Made by a program: the position numbers and the translations under genes | Shown here: positions 1-7,710 of the stretch, piece after piece | Layout of the letters: the number at the start of each line of letters is the position of its first letter | Numbering within the stretch: position 1 is the stretch's first letter | The notes under the pieces: generated by a model | What the model saw: only the letters and a program-made list of their open reading frames with translations | Told to the model about the DNA's origin: nothing | The model's database searches: none | NCBI GenBank assembly: GCA_002695185.1 | Contig: NZOF01000098.1 | Coordinates: 1-26,108, forward strand | Source of the DNA: Erythrobacter sp. | GTDB taxonomy: Bacteria; Pseudomonadota; Alphaproteobacteria; Sphingomonadales; Sphingomonadaceae | Direction of reading: 5' to 3' | DNA length: 26,108 nt

Positions 1-35
1 ATCAAAACCAGTCGGCCGACTAAATCCCCGGGATG

Positions 36-98
36 AAGGGGTCCTTTTTGCACGCCGATCACCCCACGAAGGGGGTGCCTATTGCACGCTGATCCTCA
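36..98. repeat. Tandem direct repeats resembling an IS21-family terminus
   Basis: Two imperfect copies of a roughly 30-bp unit lie side by side. Both begin with an A-A-G-tract and contain TTGCACGCYGATC (48-60 and 82-94, period 34 bp). Tandem repeats with this kind of core are what I remember from the ends of IS21-family (istA/istB) elements in alphaproteobacteria, where they are transposase binding sites. No istA or istB coding sequence is inside the window, so the element, if present, lies to the left or is a remnant. The repeats are seen directly; the IS21 assignment is from memory of similar sequences. Confidence 0.45.
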
Positions 99-308
99 CT
101 CAAGGATCTCTTCCGCAGGAATGGACAAGCTGACGATCCGGGCATCAGCATTTATGATCTGCGTTCGGACCTCGCCCCGCCACGCACGAAGGTTGAGCGA
201 AACCTCGTCAATCTGAGTGATCCCCTCCCGCTCGAGGAACTCCATTAAAGGGCCAGTGATCTGCTCGAGGCTGCTGGGGCTAAGCTTGCCGTTAAATTTC
301 AAGTGCAT
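96..308 (-). CDS. Small hypothetical protein, 70 aa
   Basis: The start chosen is the ATG at 308, because a G-rich Shine-Dalgarno-like stretch (GAGGGG) sits about 7 nt upstream on the minus strand. The frame stays open further upstream to 425, but that extension is Pro/Ala/His-rich and has no such site. The product has no Cys, no obvious membrane segment and no signal peptide. It reads as a small soluble alpha/beta protein with an amphipathic start (MHLKFNGKLSPSSLEQI) and an acidic middle (FLEREGITQIDEVSLNL). I do not recognise the family. The stop codon lies about where the IS21-like repeats begin, so the 3' end could have been shaped by an insertion. A passenger gene of a mobile element is possible but unproven. 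Confidence 0.5.
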   Translation of the reverse strand: MHLKFNGKLSPSSLEQITGPLMEFLEREGITQIDEVSLNLRAWRGEVRTQIINADARIVSLSIPAEEILE

Positions 309-574
309 TGGGTCACCCCTCTGTTTCGACAAGGGCGACCGGCAAAAGCCGGGTGTTGGAAACCTGATCGGTAGAGCAGGCGCATGCGCCTTTACCCTCA
401 CGGGTTGGACATGCGCGCATGCCACCCGGCCTCATAGAGAAACCGAGTCTACCGAATTCGGGGTTTCCACGCCCCATCGCCGGGTTTGATCGACGACACT
501 GCGTAGGTCGCAGATCATCCGCGCATCTGCAAGTCGTCAGTTCGCGTTAACAGCGGCTGCTGTGGAGATCCGCG

Positions 575-1174
575 TTAGGCACGATCGTCACGCCAAACGG
601 GTCTCCATCCGCCTGTCGATCTCAATGTACTCCATGTCGATCGAGAATTTCCAGCTATGACGGGCTGGAAGAAGTGCCACTGCTCGGTCGCGGTATCAGC
701 CAAAAAGACGTAATCTGGGCAGTCGCTCCGTCCAGCGAGCGCGGCTTCGAGCGCGCGGCCTATGACCACATGGTTGCTGAGCGCAATGTCGGACCATTCG
801 AGAATGAGGAAGGTCGTATCGCCCAGAACCGTGCATTCAGTCAGCTTGGGCAGTTTCTTGTCCAAGGCCGTCCGCATACGAATCAGTCGCTGTTCCTCAA
901 TATCAACCCCTGCCTTTCGCGAGAGAAACAGCGCCCCGTCGTGGCGCCCACTTTCGGACCAGTGCACACGCAGCGACAGCGTTAGCGGGATGCCATCGAC
1001 GACGGATTCCCGCCGCCCTTGATAGCCGTGCGGGGCGTGATGACGATCCTTACGGAATGGGCACTCTTCGTGAAGCTCCTGGCCGGCTTCGATGATCCAA
1101 TCGAGCAAACGCTCCCGCAGCTGCTCATGTGTATGTTCCCGGATGCGAGAGCGTGTTTTCCGAAGGAGGCGCAT
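575..1174 (-). pseudogene. Hypothetical protein, 199 aa, probably frameshifted near the C-terminus
   Basis: The open frame encodes a basic N-terminus followed by a soluble domain that I do not recognise, with the segments ECPFRKDRHHAPHGYQGRRE, GDTTFLILEWSDIALSNHVV and PDYVFLADTATEQWHFFQPV. After about residue 168 (PVIAGN) the sequence turns into low-complexity Ser/Thr/Arg/Trp text. A neighbouring frame instead reads SIDMEYIEIDRRMETRLA and ends at a TGA at 588-590, which looks far more like protein. Restoring one T in the AAATTC tract near 646-651 would join the two frames as GNFSIDMEYIEID. The ATG at 1174 has no convincing ribosome site, and a repeat starts only 17 bp upstream, so the 5' end may also be altered. 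The open frame is certain; its being a broken gene is inferred. Confidence 0.5.
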
Positions 1175-1190
1175 GTGTCCGGCTCTGGCC

Positions 1191-1276
1191 GGTAGGCGAC
1201 CGTCCGGTTCCGAGTTGGGTTTCTGAGATAGCTGACGCTCACTCGGTGTCGGCTGCCGACCAGACTCAGTCGTTCA
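1191..1276 (+). repeat. Degenerate 86-bp repeat, copy A
   Basis: This stretch aligns without gaps to 14111-14196. About 49 of the first 70 positions are identical, and two cores are nearly exact: ATAGCTGACGCT and GCTGCCGAC. Both copies are in the same orientation and intergenic. It resembles the degenerate intergenic repeats I recall being scattered through sphingomonad genomes. The rest of the gene-free stretch 1175-1510 shows nothing else I can support. The two copies bracket the chromate and metal-efflux genes. Confidence 0.6.
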
Positions 1277-1510
1277 CAACTGCTCCCTATAAGGTCTGGG
1301 TATGCCGAAAGCGGCCGATCATTCCGGTCCAAGCGGACCATCAGCATCGCGCCCCATCATCGGTCGTCAGCAATCTATCGAGAACGCCCGAACTTTGCGA
1401 GACAGCTTGGCGGGCTCAGCCCGATGAAGATGGGCAATATGCCTACGCTACAGCGCTACGATAGCGTCCGCCATGCGATCCACTCACATTGCCCGGCTCC
1501 CAGAACAAAA

Positions 1511-1527
1511 TTCTAAGTCGCTTAGAA
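1511..1527 (-). terminator. Possible intrinsic terminator overlapping the stop codon of the outer-membrane protein gene
   Basis: A perfect 7-bp stem (TTCTAAG / CTTAGAA) with a 3-nt loop is followed, on the minus strand, by TTTTG. The TAA stop of the alginate-export-type gene lies inside the stem. The stem is AT-rich, so termination would be weak; the placement is the main support. Confidence 0.35.
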
Positions 1528-2889
1528 AACGGCGGTGAGATTGAATGACCCATAGCGCGTCCATCCCTTTGCCGGTGCGTTGGGCGCTTCACGGAGCAAA
1601 CGCCCCTTCGCCAGCAAAAGCCCATCAAATTCGAAACGTAGTCGATCAGGAACAAGCCAGTAACGAAGCCGCACTTCAACTTGATTCCCGGCAAAGCTTC
1701 CCGACAGCCCGCCGGCATCGCGGACGCCGGTCGTAGAAAAACTGTCTTCACGCGCGTCAGCCCACATCGCGCGATAAACGACTAACCAGTCGAGCCGCTT
1801 GTTCGGTGTCGCCTCTAGTCGAACACCAGGTGTCACGAGATTGGCGCGCCCGATGGCATTATACAGGCCGGCCGGTGCCAGCTCGGCGCGGCGCATGCCG
1901 AAAAGCGTATCGAAGCGCCCGTAATGGCCACCTGGTTTGTGGCCGCTCGCCCGATCGAATTCGATCGATAGGCGCGGTTTCCAAGGACCGGCAAAGCTAA
2001 AGCCGACATCCGCGTGCAGAAAGCTCGCCCTTACCAACTGCGAAGGCGCAAGCGCGGCCGTCGACATGCTGATGTGACCGGTCTGATAGAGTGCTTCCAT
2101 CTCGAAATCGACCTTGCCGGCGCGCGGTTCTGCGATGAGCCGGCCACCGATGGTATCGAGCGACCGATCTCGGGTCGGACGGCCTGGCGCATCGCGCTCC
2201 CCCAAATGAAAATAGGTCATCTCAGCCATCGCCGGGCCGATCGCCTTCGCCTTACTGATCTGGCCGCCCCAGAGCACGAGATCGAAACTCTCGCGGTCGA
2301 GCCTGACCTTGCTGCTGCGCAGGCTGGCATTGTCGTCAGGAAGCCGAACCTGCGGCAACGTGTATATCAGCGTCGCCTTCCAACCGCCGCGCGCCGATAT
2401 ATCCGCGCGAAGCCCGGAATAGCCATTGGTAGTGTTACGATAGTCGTCGGCGGCGACCAGCCGGCGCGAGCCGAGATTGAGCATCATGCGCCCGGCGGTC
2501 AGCGTCAGCTTCGAACCCTTCCCGAACACATTGTCGAAGTCGCCCGCGACATAGGCTTGGACCGGCTCGAGCGTGTTGACCTCGTTGGTGGTGACGGGCG
2601 TCCCATCACCCTCGCCCCACACGCGGCTGTCGTAGAGCTCGATCGCCGCACGCCAATGGTCCGAACGATATTCGGCGAGAATGTTGGTGCGCAGGTTCAC
2701 GAGATCATCGCTTTGATTGAATCCGACACGCGGCTGACCGTCGATGACCTCGTAGCGCAGGCGCATCGCGCCCGAGAGCGACAAGCCGTCGCCTGCCTGC
2801 TGCGCCTGCGCGGCGCCTGGAGCGGTAGCCACGACCAGCGCTGATACCAGCCAAGTTAGTTGTGATATATGTGTTCTATCGAATCGCAT
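1522..2889 (-). CDS. Alginate-export-family outer-membrane beta-barrel protein
   Basis: The protein is about 455 aa. The start is taken at the ATG at 2889 because it gives a clean Sec signal peptide: MRFDR, a hydrophobic stretch (LTWLVSALVVATAPGAA), then AQA-QQ. An upstream in-frame ATG at 2910 would add seven residues of no evident use. The mature chain has alternating beta-strand patterns (LSLSGAMRLRYEVIDGQPR, SKLTLTAGRMMLNLGSRRL, NQVEVRLRYWLVPDRLRFEF) and ends in the C-terminal Phe typical of outer-membrane barrels (FNLTAVF). This matches the alginate_exp/AlgE-like porin family. Family members are often annotated as alginate exporters without evidence of alginate biosynthesis, and none is present here. 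It is divergent from chrB across a very short gap, which suggests shared control with chromate resistance and a role in outer-membrane permeability. That role is inferred. Confidence 0.8.
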   Translation of the reverse strand: MRFDRTHISQLTWLVSALVVATAPGAAQAQQAGDGLSLSGAMRLRYEVIDGQPRVGFNQSDDLVNLRTNILAEYRSDHWRAAIELYDSRVWGEGDGTPVTTNEVNTLEPVQAYVAGDFDNVFGKGSKLTLTAGRMMLNLGSRRLVAADDYRNTTNGYSGLRADISARGGWKATLIYTLPQVRLPDDNASLRSSKVRLDRESFDLVLWGGQISKAKAIGPAMAEMTYFHLGERDAPGRPTRDRSLDTIGGRLIAEPRAGKVDFEMEALYQTGHISMSTAALAPSQLVRASFLHADVGFSFAGPWKPRLSIEFDRASGHKPGGHYGRFDTLFGMRRAELAPAGLYNAIGRANLVTPGVRLEATPNKRLDWLVVYRAMWADAREDSFSTTGVRDAGGLSGSFAGNQVEVRLRYWLVPDRLRFEFDGLLLAKGRLLREAPNAPAKGWTRYGSFNLTAVF

Positions 2890-2911
2890 TGTATGATATA
2901 CATGCACCATT
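2860..2911. promoter_or_regulatory. Compact divergent control region for the outer-membrane protein gene and chrB
   Basis: Only 22 bp separate the two chosen start codons (2889 on minus, 2912 on plus). No Shine-Dalgarno sequence precedes chrB. The AT-rich stretch holds a direct repeat, TGATATATGT (2863-2872) and TGATATACAT (2894-2903). TATGAT (2892-2897) could be a -10 element for chrB, giving an almost leaderless transcript. On the minus strand CATAAT near 2909-2914 is a possible -10 for the barrel gene. A ChrB binding site here is plausible from known chr operons but is not shown by the sequence. Confidence 0.35.
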
Positions 2912-3865
2912 ATGGCATCGATCGAAACTGCGAACTGGCTGGCTCTGCTCCATCAGCTCCCGACCAAGCCACCCTATCTGCGGGTGAAGGTCTGGCGGAG
3001 GCTCCAGACGATCGGGGCGGTGCCGCTCAAGAATGCTGTGCACGTCCTTCCCAAGAGCGATGCGAACGAAGCGACCCTACGCGTCTTGCTGGAGGAGATC
3101 GTCGTGGCGGGCGGCGACGCCATCCTGCTCGATGCGATCCTGCTGGCGGGACAGAGCGATGCCGACGTGCGCGGATTATTCGATGCCGCGCGCGATGCCG
3201 ATTATTCCGAGATAGCGCAGGCGGCCCGCCTGCTGCTTGAAACCGGGCCGGCAAGCGGCGCCGAGATCGTGAAGCTGGAGAAGCGCCTCGGCGACGCCGC
3301 AATGCTCGACTTCTTTGGGGCACATGGGCGGCAGGATGCCGAGGCTGCGCTCGCCGAGCTTGACCGTCAGCGCTACCAGCATCCCGACGTCAGTCGGTCG
3401 ATGCCGGCCTCGGACGAACCGCGCGATCTAATCGGTAAAACCTGGGTGACCCGGCGCGGCGTGCATGTCGATCGCATCGCCTGTGCCTGGCTCATCCGCC
3501 GGTTCATCGACCGCAATGCAGTCTTCAAGTTCGTCGATGGACGCAGCTATGCGCCCGAAGCCGGAGAGCTTCGCTTCGACATGGCCGATGCAGAGTTCAC
3601 TCATGAAGAGGATCGGTGCAGCTTCGAGACCATCGTCATGCGCGCAGGCCTGGGCGAAGACGCCGGACTCGTCGCAATCGGCGAGATCATCCACGACCTC
3701 GACATTGCTGACGCCAAGTTCAACCGGCCTGAAACAGCGGGTCTCGGCGCGATGCTGTCGGGCGTGTGCGCATCCACCGACGACGATCTGGAGCGTATCG
3801 CAAAGGCCGGCGATGCGCTCGACCAGTTCCACGCCTTTTTCAGTGCCCGGAGGGTCGAGCGATGA
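2912..3865 (+). CDS. chrB: Chromate resistance regulator/protein ChrB
   Basis: The protein is 317 aa. Its N-terminal part (residues about 8-45, WLALLHQLPTKPPYLRVKVW then RRLQTIGAVPLKNAVHVLP) matches the ChrB N-terminal domain. The C-terminal domain starts near residue 175 with WVTRRGVHVDRIACAWLIRR, the signature of the ChrB C-terminal domain, and continues with HEEDRCSFETI and HDLDIADAKFNRPE. In characterised chr operons ChrB is a chromate-responsive transcriptional regulator and is needed for full resistance. The start is the first ATG compatible with the domain; no ribosome-binding site is visible, so a leaderless or near-leaderless message is likely. The stop overlaps the chrA start as ATGA, which implies translational coupling. 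Confidence 0.9.
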   Translation: MASIETANWLALLHQLPTKPPYLRVKVWRRLQTIGAVPLKNAVHVLPKSDANEATLRVLLEEIVVAGGDAILLDAILLAGQSDADVRGLFDAARDADYSEIAQAARLLLETGPASGAEIVKLEKRLGDAAMLDFFGAHGRQDAEAALAELDRQRYQHPDVSRSMPASDEPRDLIGKTWVTRRGVHVDRIACAWLIRRFIDRNAVFKFVDGRSYAPEAGELRFDMADAEFTHEEDRCSFETIVMRAGLGEDAGLVAIGEIIHDLDIADAKFNRPETAGLGAMLSGVCASTDDDLERIAKAGDALDQFHAFFSARRVER

Positions 3866-5274
3866 GCAGCGTTATCACCGACGAGCAGATCGCGCTCCGG
3901 CTCAAGGCGCATGATCACGGCATTGCCTTTGGCGAAGCGGTGCGGGTTTGGGCGCGGATCGCAGCACTGAGTTTCGGCGGCCCGGCCGGGCAGATCGCGG
4001 TGATGCACCGCATCCTCGTCGATGAGAAACGCTGGATCGGCGAGGAGCGATTTCTCCACGCGCTCAACTACTGCATGCTCCTGCCGGGGCCGGAAGCCCA
4101 ACAGCTCGCCATCTATATCGGCTGGCTGCTCCACAAGACGAAAGGCGGGCTGGTCGCAGGCACATTGTTTGTGCTGCCGGGCTTCCTCGCGATCCTCGGG
4201 CTCAGTTACGTTTACGTATTACTCGGGCATGTCCCGCTGATCGAGGGCCTGTTCTTCGGGCTCAAGGCCGCCGTGCTGGCGGTGGTGGTACAAGCGGTGG
4301 TTCGCGTCGGATCGCGCGCGCTCAAGAACAGTGTCATGCGCGGTATCGCCGTCGCCGCCTTCGTCGCGATCTTCTTCCTCGGCGCGCCGTTCCCGCTGAT
4401 CGTGCTGCTCGCCGGCATTGTCGGCTATGTCGGCGGCCGATCTGGCAGTCCAGCGTTTCGCGGCGGCGGGGGCCATGGTCCGGGCGGCGGCGCGATCGTG
4501 CATGACCGTGATACCGCGCTGGGAGAAGCGCTGCCCGAGCATGCCCGCGCCAATCTCGGGTGGTCGCTCAAGATCTCGGGCGCGCTGCTCATGCTCTGGC
4601 TTGCACCAGTGCTGGCGCTCGTCCTGTTGCTTGGTTCCGACGACGTCTATGCGCGCATCGCCACGTTCTTCAGCCAGATGGCGGTGGTGACCTTCGGCGG
4701 CGCCTATGCGGTGCTCGCCTACGTCGCGCAGCAGGCGGTCGACCAATATGGCTGGCTCAAGCCCGGCGAGATGCTCGACGGGCTCGGCATGGCGGAGACC
4801 ACGCCCGGGCCGTTGATCATGGTCACGCAGTTCGTCGGCTTCCTCGCGGCCTATCGCGATGCCGGCGGGCTGGCTCCGCTAATCGCCGCGACGCTCGGCG
4901 CCATCCTGACCACCTGGGTCACCTTCGTGCCGTGCTTCCTCTGGATCTTTGCCGGTGCGCCGTTCATCGAGCGGCTGCGCGGTAACAAGGCCTTGTCGGC
5001 AGCACTGACCGCGATCACGGCCGCGGTCGTCGGCGTCATCCTCAACCTCGCCATTTGGTTCGCGATCCACACGCTGTTCGGCCGCGTGCAGCCGATCGGA
5101 ATCATGGGCCACCGCTTCGACGCGCCGGTGCTGGCCTCGATCAACTGGCCGGCGGCGCTGCTGTCGGCCGCCGCCGCACTGGCGATCTTCCGCTTCAAGC
5201 TAGGTGTGCTCACCGTCCTCGCCGGCTCCGCGGCGATCGGCGCGGCCTGGTTCCTTTTCGCTCAAGGAGTATGA
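3862..5274 (+). CDS. chrA: Chromate efflux transporter ChrA (long-chain CHR family)
   Basis: The protein is 470 aa, the usual size for two-domain CHR proteins. The start at 3862 overlaps the chrB stop (ATGA) and follows GGAGGG at 3849-3854. The two homologous halves are visible. The N-half has SFGGPAGQIAVMHR and LPGPEAQQLAIYIGWLLH; the C-half has FGGAYAVLAYVAQQ and GLGMAETTPGPLIMVTQFVG. Many hydrophobic segments fill the rest, so it is an inner-membrane protein. CHR proteins export chromate from the cytoplasm using the proton motive force. A Gly/His-rich hydrophilic linker (GGGGHGPGGGAIVHDRD) separates the halves. It sits in the order chrB-chrA-SOD seen in known chromate-resistance transposons. 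Confidence 0.93.
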   Translation: MSSVITDEQIALRLKAHDHGIAFGEAVRVWARIAALSFGGPAGQIAVMHRILVDEKRWIGEERFLHALNYCMLLPGPEAQQLAIYIGWLLHKTKGGLVAGTLFVLPGFLAILGLSYVYVLLGHVPLIEGLFFGLKAAVLAVVVQAVVRVGSRALKNSVMRGIAVAAFVAIFFLGAPFPLIVLLAGIVGYVGGRSGSPAFRGGGGHGPGGGAIVHDRDTALGEALPEHARANLGWSLKISGALLMLWLAPVLALVLLLGSDDVYARIATFFSQMAVVTFGGAYAVLAYVAQQAVDQYGWLKPGEMLDGLGMAETTPGPLIMVTQFVGFLAAYRDAGGLAPLIAATLGAILTTWVTFVPCFLWIFAGAPFIERLRGNKALSAALTAITAAVVGVILNLAIWFAIHTLFGRVQPIGIMGHRFDAPVLASINWPAALLSAAAALAIFRFKLGVLTVLAGSAAIGAAWFLFAQGV

Positions 5275-5278
5275 GCCC

Positions 5279-6004
5279 ATGACCGACGTTACACGACGAG
5301 GTGCTGTAAAAACCCTTGGAGCGAGCGCCTTGCTCGTCGCCGCAGCCGATGGTGCGGTTGCGCAATCGGGCGTCGCCGCTCCCGTACCCGCCTTCACCGG
5401 CAGCTTCCAGCCCAAGCCGCTCAAGTTCGATCCCGCCAAGCTGCCCGGCCTTTCGGAGCGACTGCTGAAATCGCATTGGGAGAACAACTATCAGGGGTCG
5501 GTCAAGACGCTGAACGCAGTGCGGTCGCGTCTTGCCTCGGCCCTTGCCGACAAGGATGCGCCGCCAGCGATATATGGCGGTCTCAAGCGCGAAGAGGCGC
5601 ACCGGACCGGCTCGGTCGTGCTGCACGAACTCTATTTCGACGGGCTTGGCGGCAACGGTCAGGCGGGCGGCCGGATCAAGCAGGCGATCGACGCCGCCTA
5701 TGGCTCGTTCGCGACCTGGGAGGCCGAATATCGGCGCACTGCCATGTCGCTCGCCGGCGGATCGGGCTGGACGATCCTCTCCTACAATCTCCACACCGGC
5801 GCGCTCGGCACCAGCTGGTCGTGGGACCATATGCATGCGCCGGCCGCCGGCATTCCGCTGCTGGTGCTCGATATGTACGAGCACAGCTTCCACATGGACT
5901 ATGGCACGCAGGCCGCCAAATATATCGACGCCTGGTTCGCCAATCTCGACTGGGAGGAGGTCGACCGGCGTTACGCGCGGGCGGCTGCCATCGCGCGCGG
6001 CTGA
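5279..6004 (+). CDS. chrC: Exported Fe/Mn-family superoxide dismutase of the chr operon (ChrC-like)
   Basis: The protein is 241 aa and starts at the ATG at 5279, with AAGGAG at 5264-5269, four bases after the chrA stop. The N-terminus is a twin-arginine-like leader: TRRGAVKTLGASALLVAAA, with cleavage probable near AVAQ, so the enzyme is predicted to be periplasmic. All four metal ligands of the Fe/Mn superoxide dismutase family are present: H66 (LLKSHWENNYQG), H116 (VVLHELYFDGLGG), and D198 and H202 (LDMYEHSFHMDYG). The reaction is dismutation of superoxide to oxygen and peroxide, which would counter the radicals formed during chromate reduction. In TnOtChr-type operons the third gene, chrC, encodes such a protein; the symbol rests on that parallel. 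The gene is convergent with the repressor at 6015. Confidence 0.85.
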   Translation: MTDVTRRGAVKTLGASALLVAAADGAVAQSGVAAPVPAFTGSFQPKPLKFDPAKLPGLSERLLKSHWENNYQGSVKTLNAVRSRLASALADKDAPPAIYGGLKREEAHRTGSVVLHELYFDGLGGNGQAGGRIKQAIDAAYGSFATWEAEYRRTAMSLAGGSGWTILSYNLHTGALGTSWSWDHMHAPAAGIPLLVLDMYEHSFHMDYGTQAAKYIDAWFANLDWEEVDRRYARAAAIARG

Positions 6005-6014
6005 CGAGAGCCCC

Positions 6015-6284
6015 TCACCAATATTTGGAGATGGCGCGGAACTGGTCGATCGCGTGCTGTGGGCCTTCGCCTTCCTCGGCGTGGACGAGGCAGTGATCGA
6101 TATGGTCGTTGATCAGCGCTCGCTTGGCGCTGGCGATAGCGTTTTCCACCGCCTGCAATTGCTGGGCGATGTCGACGCAGGCGCGCTCCTCCTCGATCAT
6201 CCCGACAATGCTCTTGAGGTGCCCCGCCGCACGATTGAGGCGCTTGATGATCGCGGGATGGGAGGAATGGGTCTGATGGGCCAT
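6015..6284 (-). CDS. Metal-sensing repressor of the CsoR/RcnR (DUF156) family
   Basis: The protein is 89 aa, the normal size for this all-helical tetrameric family. The family core is clear: IIKRLNRAAGHLKSIVGMIE, then ERACVDIAQQLQAVENAI, then LINDHIDHCL. The Cys36, His61 and Cys65 set has the same spacing as the Cu(I)-binding CsoR triad. The N-terminus adds His3, His6 and His9, recalling the N-terminal His of nickel/cobalt sensors such as RcnR and InrS. Metal specificity therefore cannot be decided by motif alone; the neighbouring MFS and Czc genes favour Ni, Co or Zn. Apo-protein would bind the two G/C-tract palindromes at 6324-6365, and metal would release it. The gene is divergent from the efflux operon. 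Its ribosome site is weak (GGA). Confidence 0.88.
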   Translation of the reverse strand: MAHQTHSSHPAIIKRLNRAAGHLKSIVGMIEEERACVDIAQQLQAVENAIASAKRALINDHIDHCLVHAEEGEGPQHAIDQFRAISKYW

Positions 6285-6323
6285 GCAATCCTATCCCACG
6301 GGCGACGATCGCTGTCGAGAAAA

Positions 6324-6365
6324 TATCCCCCCGGGGGGATAGACATGTATCCCCCAGGGGGGATA
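6324..6365. promoter_or_regulatory. Two palindromic operators for the CsoR/RcnR-family repressor
   Basis: Site 1 (6324-6341) is a perfect 18-bp palindrome, TATCCCCCCGGGGGGATA. Site 2 (6348-6365) is TATCCCCCAGGGGGGATA, with one mismatch. The sites are spaced 24 bp start to start. Operators of CsoR/RcnR-family proteins are C/G tracts flanked by A/T in just this style. They end four bases before the MFS start codon, so repressor binding would block the efflux operon and probably also the divergent repressor gene. Site 2 may cover the ribosome-binding region of the MFS gene. Confidence 0.85.
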
Positions 6366-6369
6366 TGGG

Positions 6370-7710
6370 ATGTGGGTGTTCGAGGTGCTCGCCAATCGCG
6401 TCTATCGCCATCTGTTCCTCGCCCAAGTGATCGCGCTGGTCGGCACCGGCCTCGCGACGGTGGCGCTCGGGCTGCTTGCCTATGACCTTGCCGGCGGCAA
6501 TGCCGGTGCCGTGCTCGGCACGGCGCTCGCCATCAAGATGGTCGCCTATATCCTCGTCGCGCCGATTGCGGGCGCCTTCGCCGATCGCGTACCGCGCAAG
6601 GCCCTGCTGGTGGCGCTCGACCTCGTCCGGGCCGGCGTCGCGGTGTTCCTGCCGTTCGTCAGCGAAGTCTGGCAGATCTACGTCCTGATCTTCGTCCTGC
6701 AATCGGCATCGGCCGCGTTCACACCGACCTTTCAGGCGACCATTCCCGATGTGCTGCCGCAAGAGCGCGACTATACCCGCGCGCTCTCTCTTTCCCGGCT
6801 CGCCTACGACATGGAGACACTGACCAGTCCGGTCCTGGCGGCCGCGCTGCTCACCGTGATAAACTTCCACTGGTTGTTCTCGGGCACCGCCCTCGGCTTC
6901 CTTGCATCGGCCGCGCTCGTCGTCAGCTCCGGCCTGCCCAGCCTCGTCAGTCAATCGACCGCCGTCCGCGACGGCATATATGCCAAGACCACGCGCGGCA
7001 TCCGCATCTATCTGCGCACGCCGCGTCTGCGCGGCTTGCTCGCGGTCACGCTTTCCGCCGCTGCCGCGAGCGCGATGGTCATCGTCAACACGGTCGTGAT
7101 CGTCCGCGCGCTCGGGCTCGGCCAGCGCGAGGTCGCGATCACGCTCGCCGCCTATGGCGGTGGTTCGATGCTGGCCGCCTTTGCACTGCCGCGCATTCTC
7201 GACCGGTTTTCCGATCGGCGCGTGATGCTGATCGCGTCGGTGGCGCTGGCCATATTGCTCGCGGGCCTTGCCGCAGCCGGCTTGACGGCGCCGGGCCACT
7301 CGCTCGCATGGCCGGTCATTCTCATCGGTTGGCCGTTCCTCGGCATGGCTTATGCGGCAAGCATCACGCCATCGGGCCGCCTCATCAAGCGCTCGGCGAA
7401 CGCCGAGGACCGGCCGGCCCTGTTCGCGGCCCAGTTCGCGCTCAGCCATGTCTGCTGGCTGATAGCCTATCCGCTCGCCGGGCAGCTGGGTGCGGCCTCT
7501 GGGTTGTCAGCGGCGTTTGCCGCCATGGCGGGTCTGGCGGCTTTCGGTACGGTTGCGGCTTTGCTGGTCTGGCCGGCACGCGACGCGACCACGGTCGAAC
7601 ACAATCATGACGATCTTCCGGCCGATCATCCGCACTGGCGCGATCACGGAAAGTCGGGACACGACTATGTGATCGACGATCTTCATCCACGCTGGCCGCG
7701 CCGGTCATGA
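6370..7710 (+). CDS. MFS metal exporter with His-rich C-terminal tail (NreB-like)
   Basis: The protein is 446 aa with about 12 predicted membrane segments, and carries the MFS loop motif between TM2 and TM3 as GAFADRVPRKALLVALD. The C-terminal tail (about residues 410-446) is hydrophilic and metal-binding in character, with EHNHDD, DHPHWRDHG, GHDY and LHPRW and seven His in total. Such tails are known from NreB-type nickel exporters, so Ni or Co efflux is likely but not proven. The start codon at 6370 lies immediately beside operator site 2. The stop overlaps the next gene as ATGA. As the first gene downstream of the operators it would be induced together with the Czc genes. Confidence 0.8.
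   Translation: MWVFEVLANRVYRHLFLAQVIALVGTGLATVALGLLAYDLAGGNAGAVLGTALAIKMVAYILVAPIAGAFADRVPRKALLVALDLVRAGVAVFLPFVSEVWQIYVLIFVLQSASAAFTPTFQATIPDVLPQERDYTRALSLSRLAYDMETLTSPVLAAALLTVINFHWLFSGTALGFLASAALVVSSGLPSLVSQSTAVRDGIYAKTTRGIRIYLRTPRLRGLLAVTLSAAAASAMVIVNTVVIVRALGLGQREVAITLAAYGGGSMLAAFALPRILDRFSDRRVMLIASVALAILLAGLAAAGLTAPGHSLAWPVILIGWPFLGMAYAASITPSGRLIKRSANAEDRPALFAAQFALSHVCWLIAYPLAGQLGAASGLSAAFAAMAGLAAFGTVAALLVWPARDATTVEHNHDDLPADHPHWRDHGKSGHDYVIDDLHPRWPRRS

Noticed and set aside
2014..2844. 276-codon plus-strand open frame inside the barrel gene
   Set aside because: The minus-strand frame gives a signal peptide, beta-barrel pattern and terminal Phe; the plus frame is a low-information Arg/Ala/His-rich shadow.
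5971..7449. 492-codon minus-strand open frame
   Set aside because: It runs antisense across the repressor operators and the MFS gene; its composition is typical of a shadow frame and it has no ribosome site.
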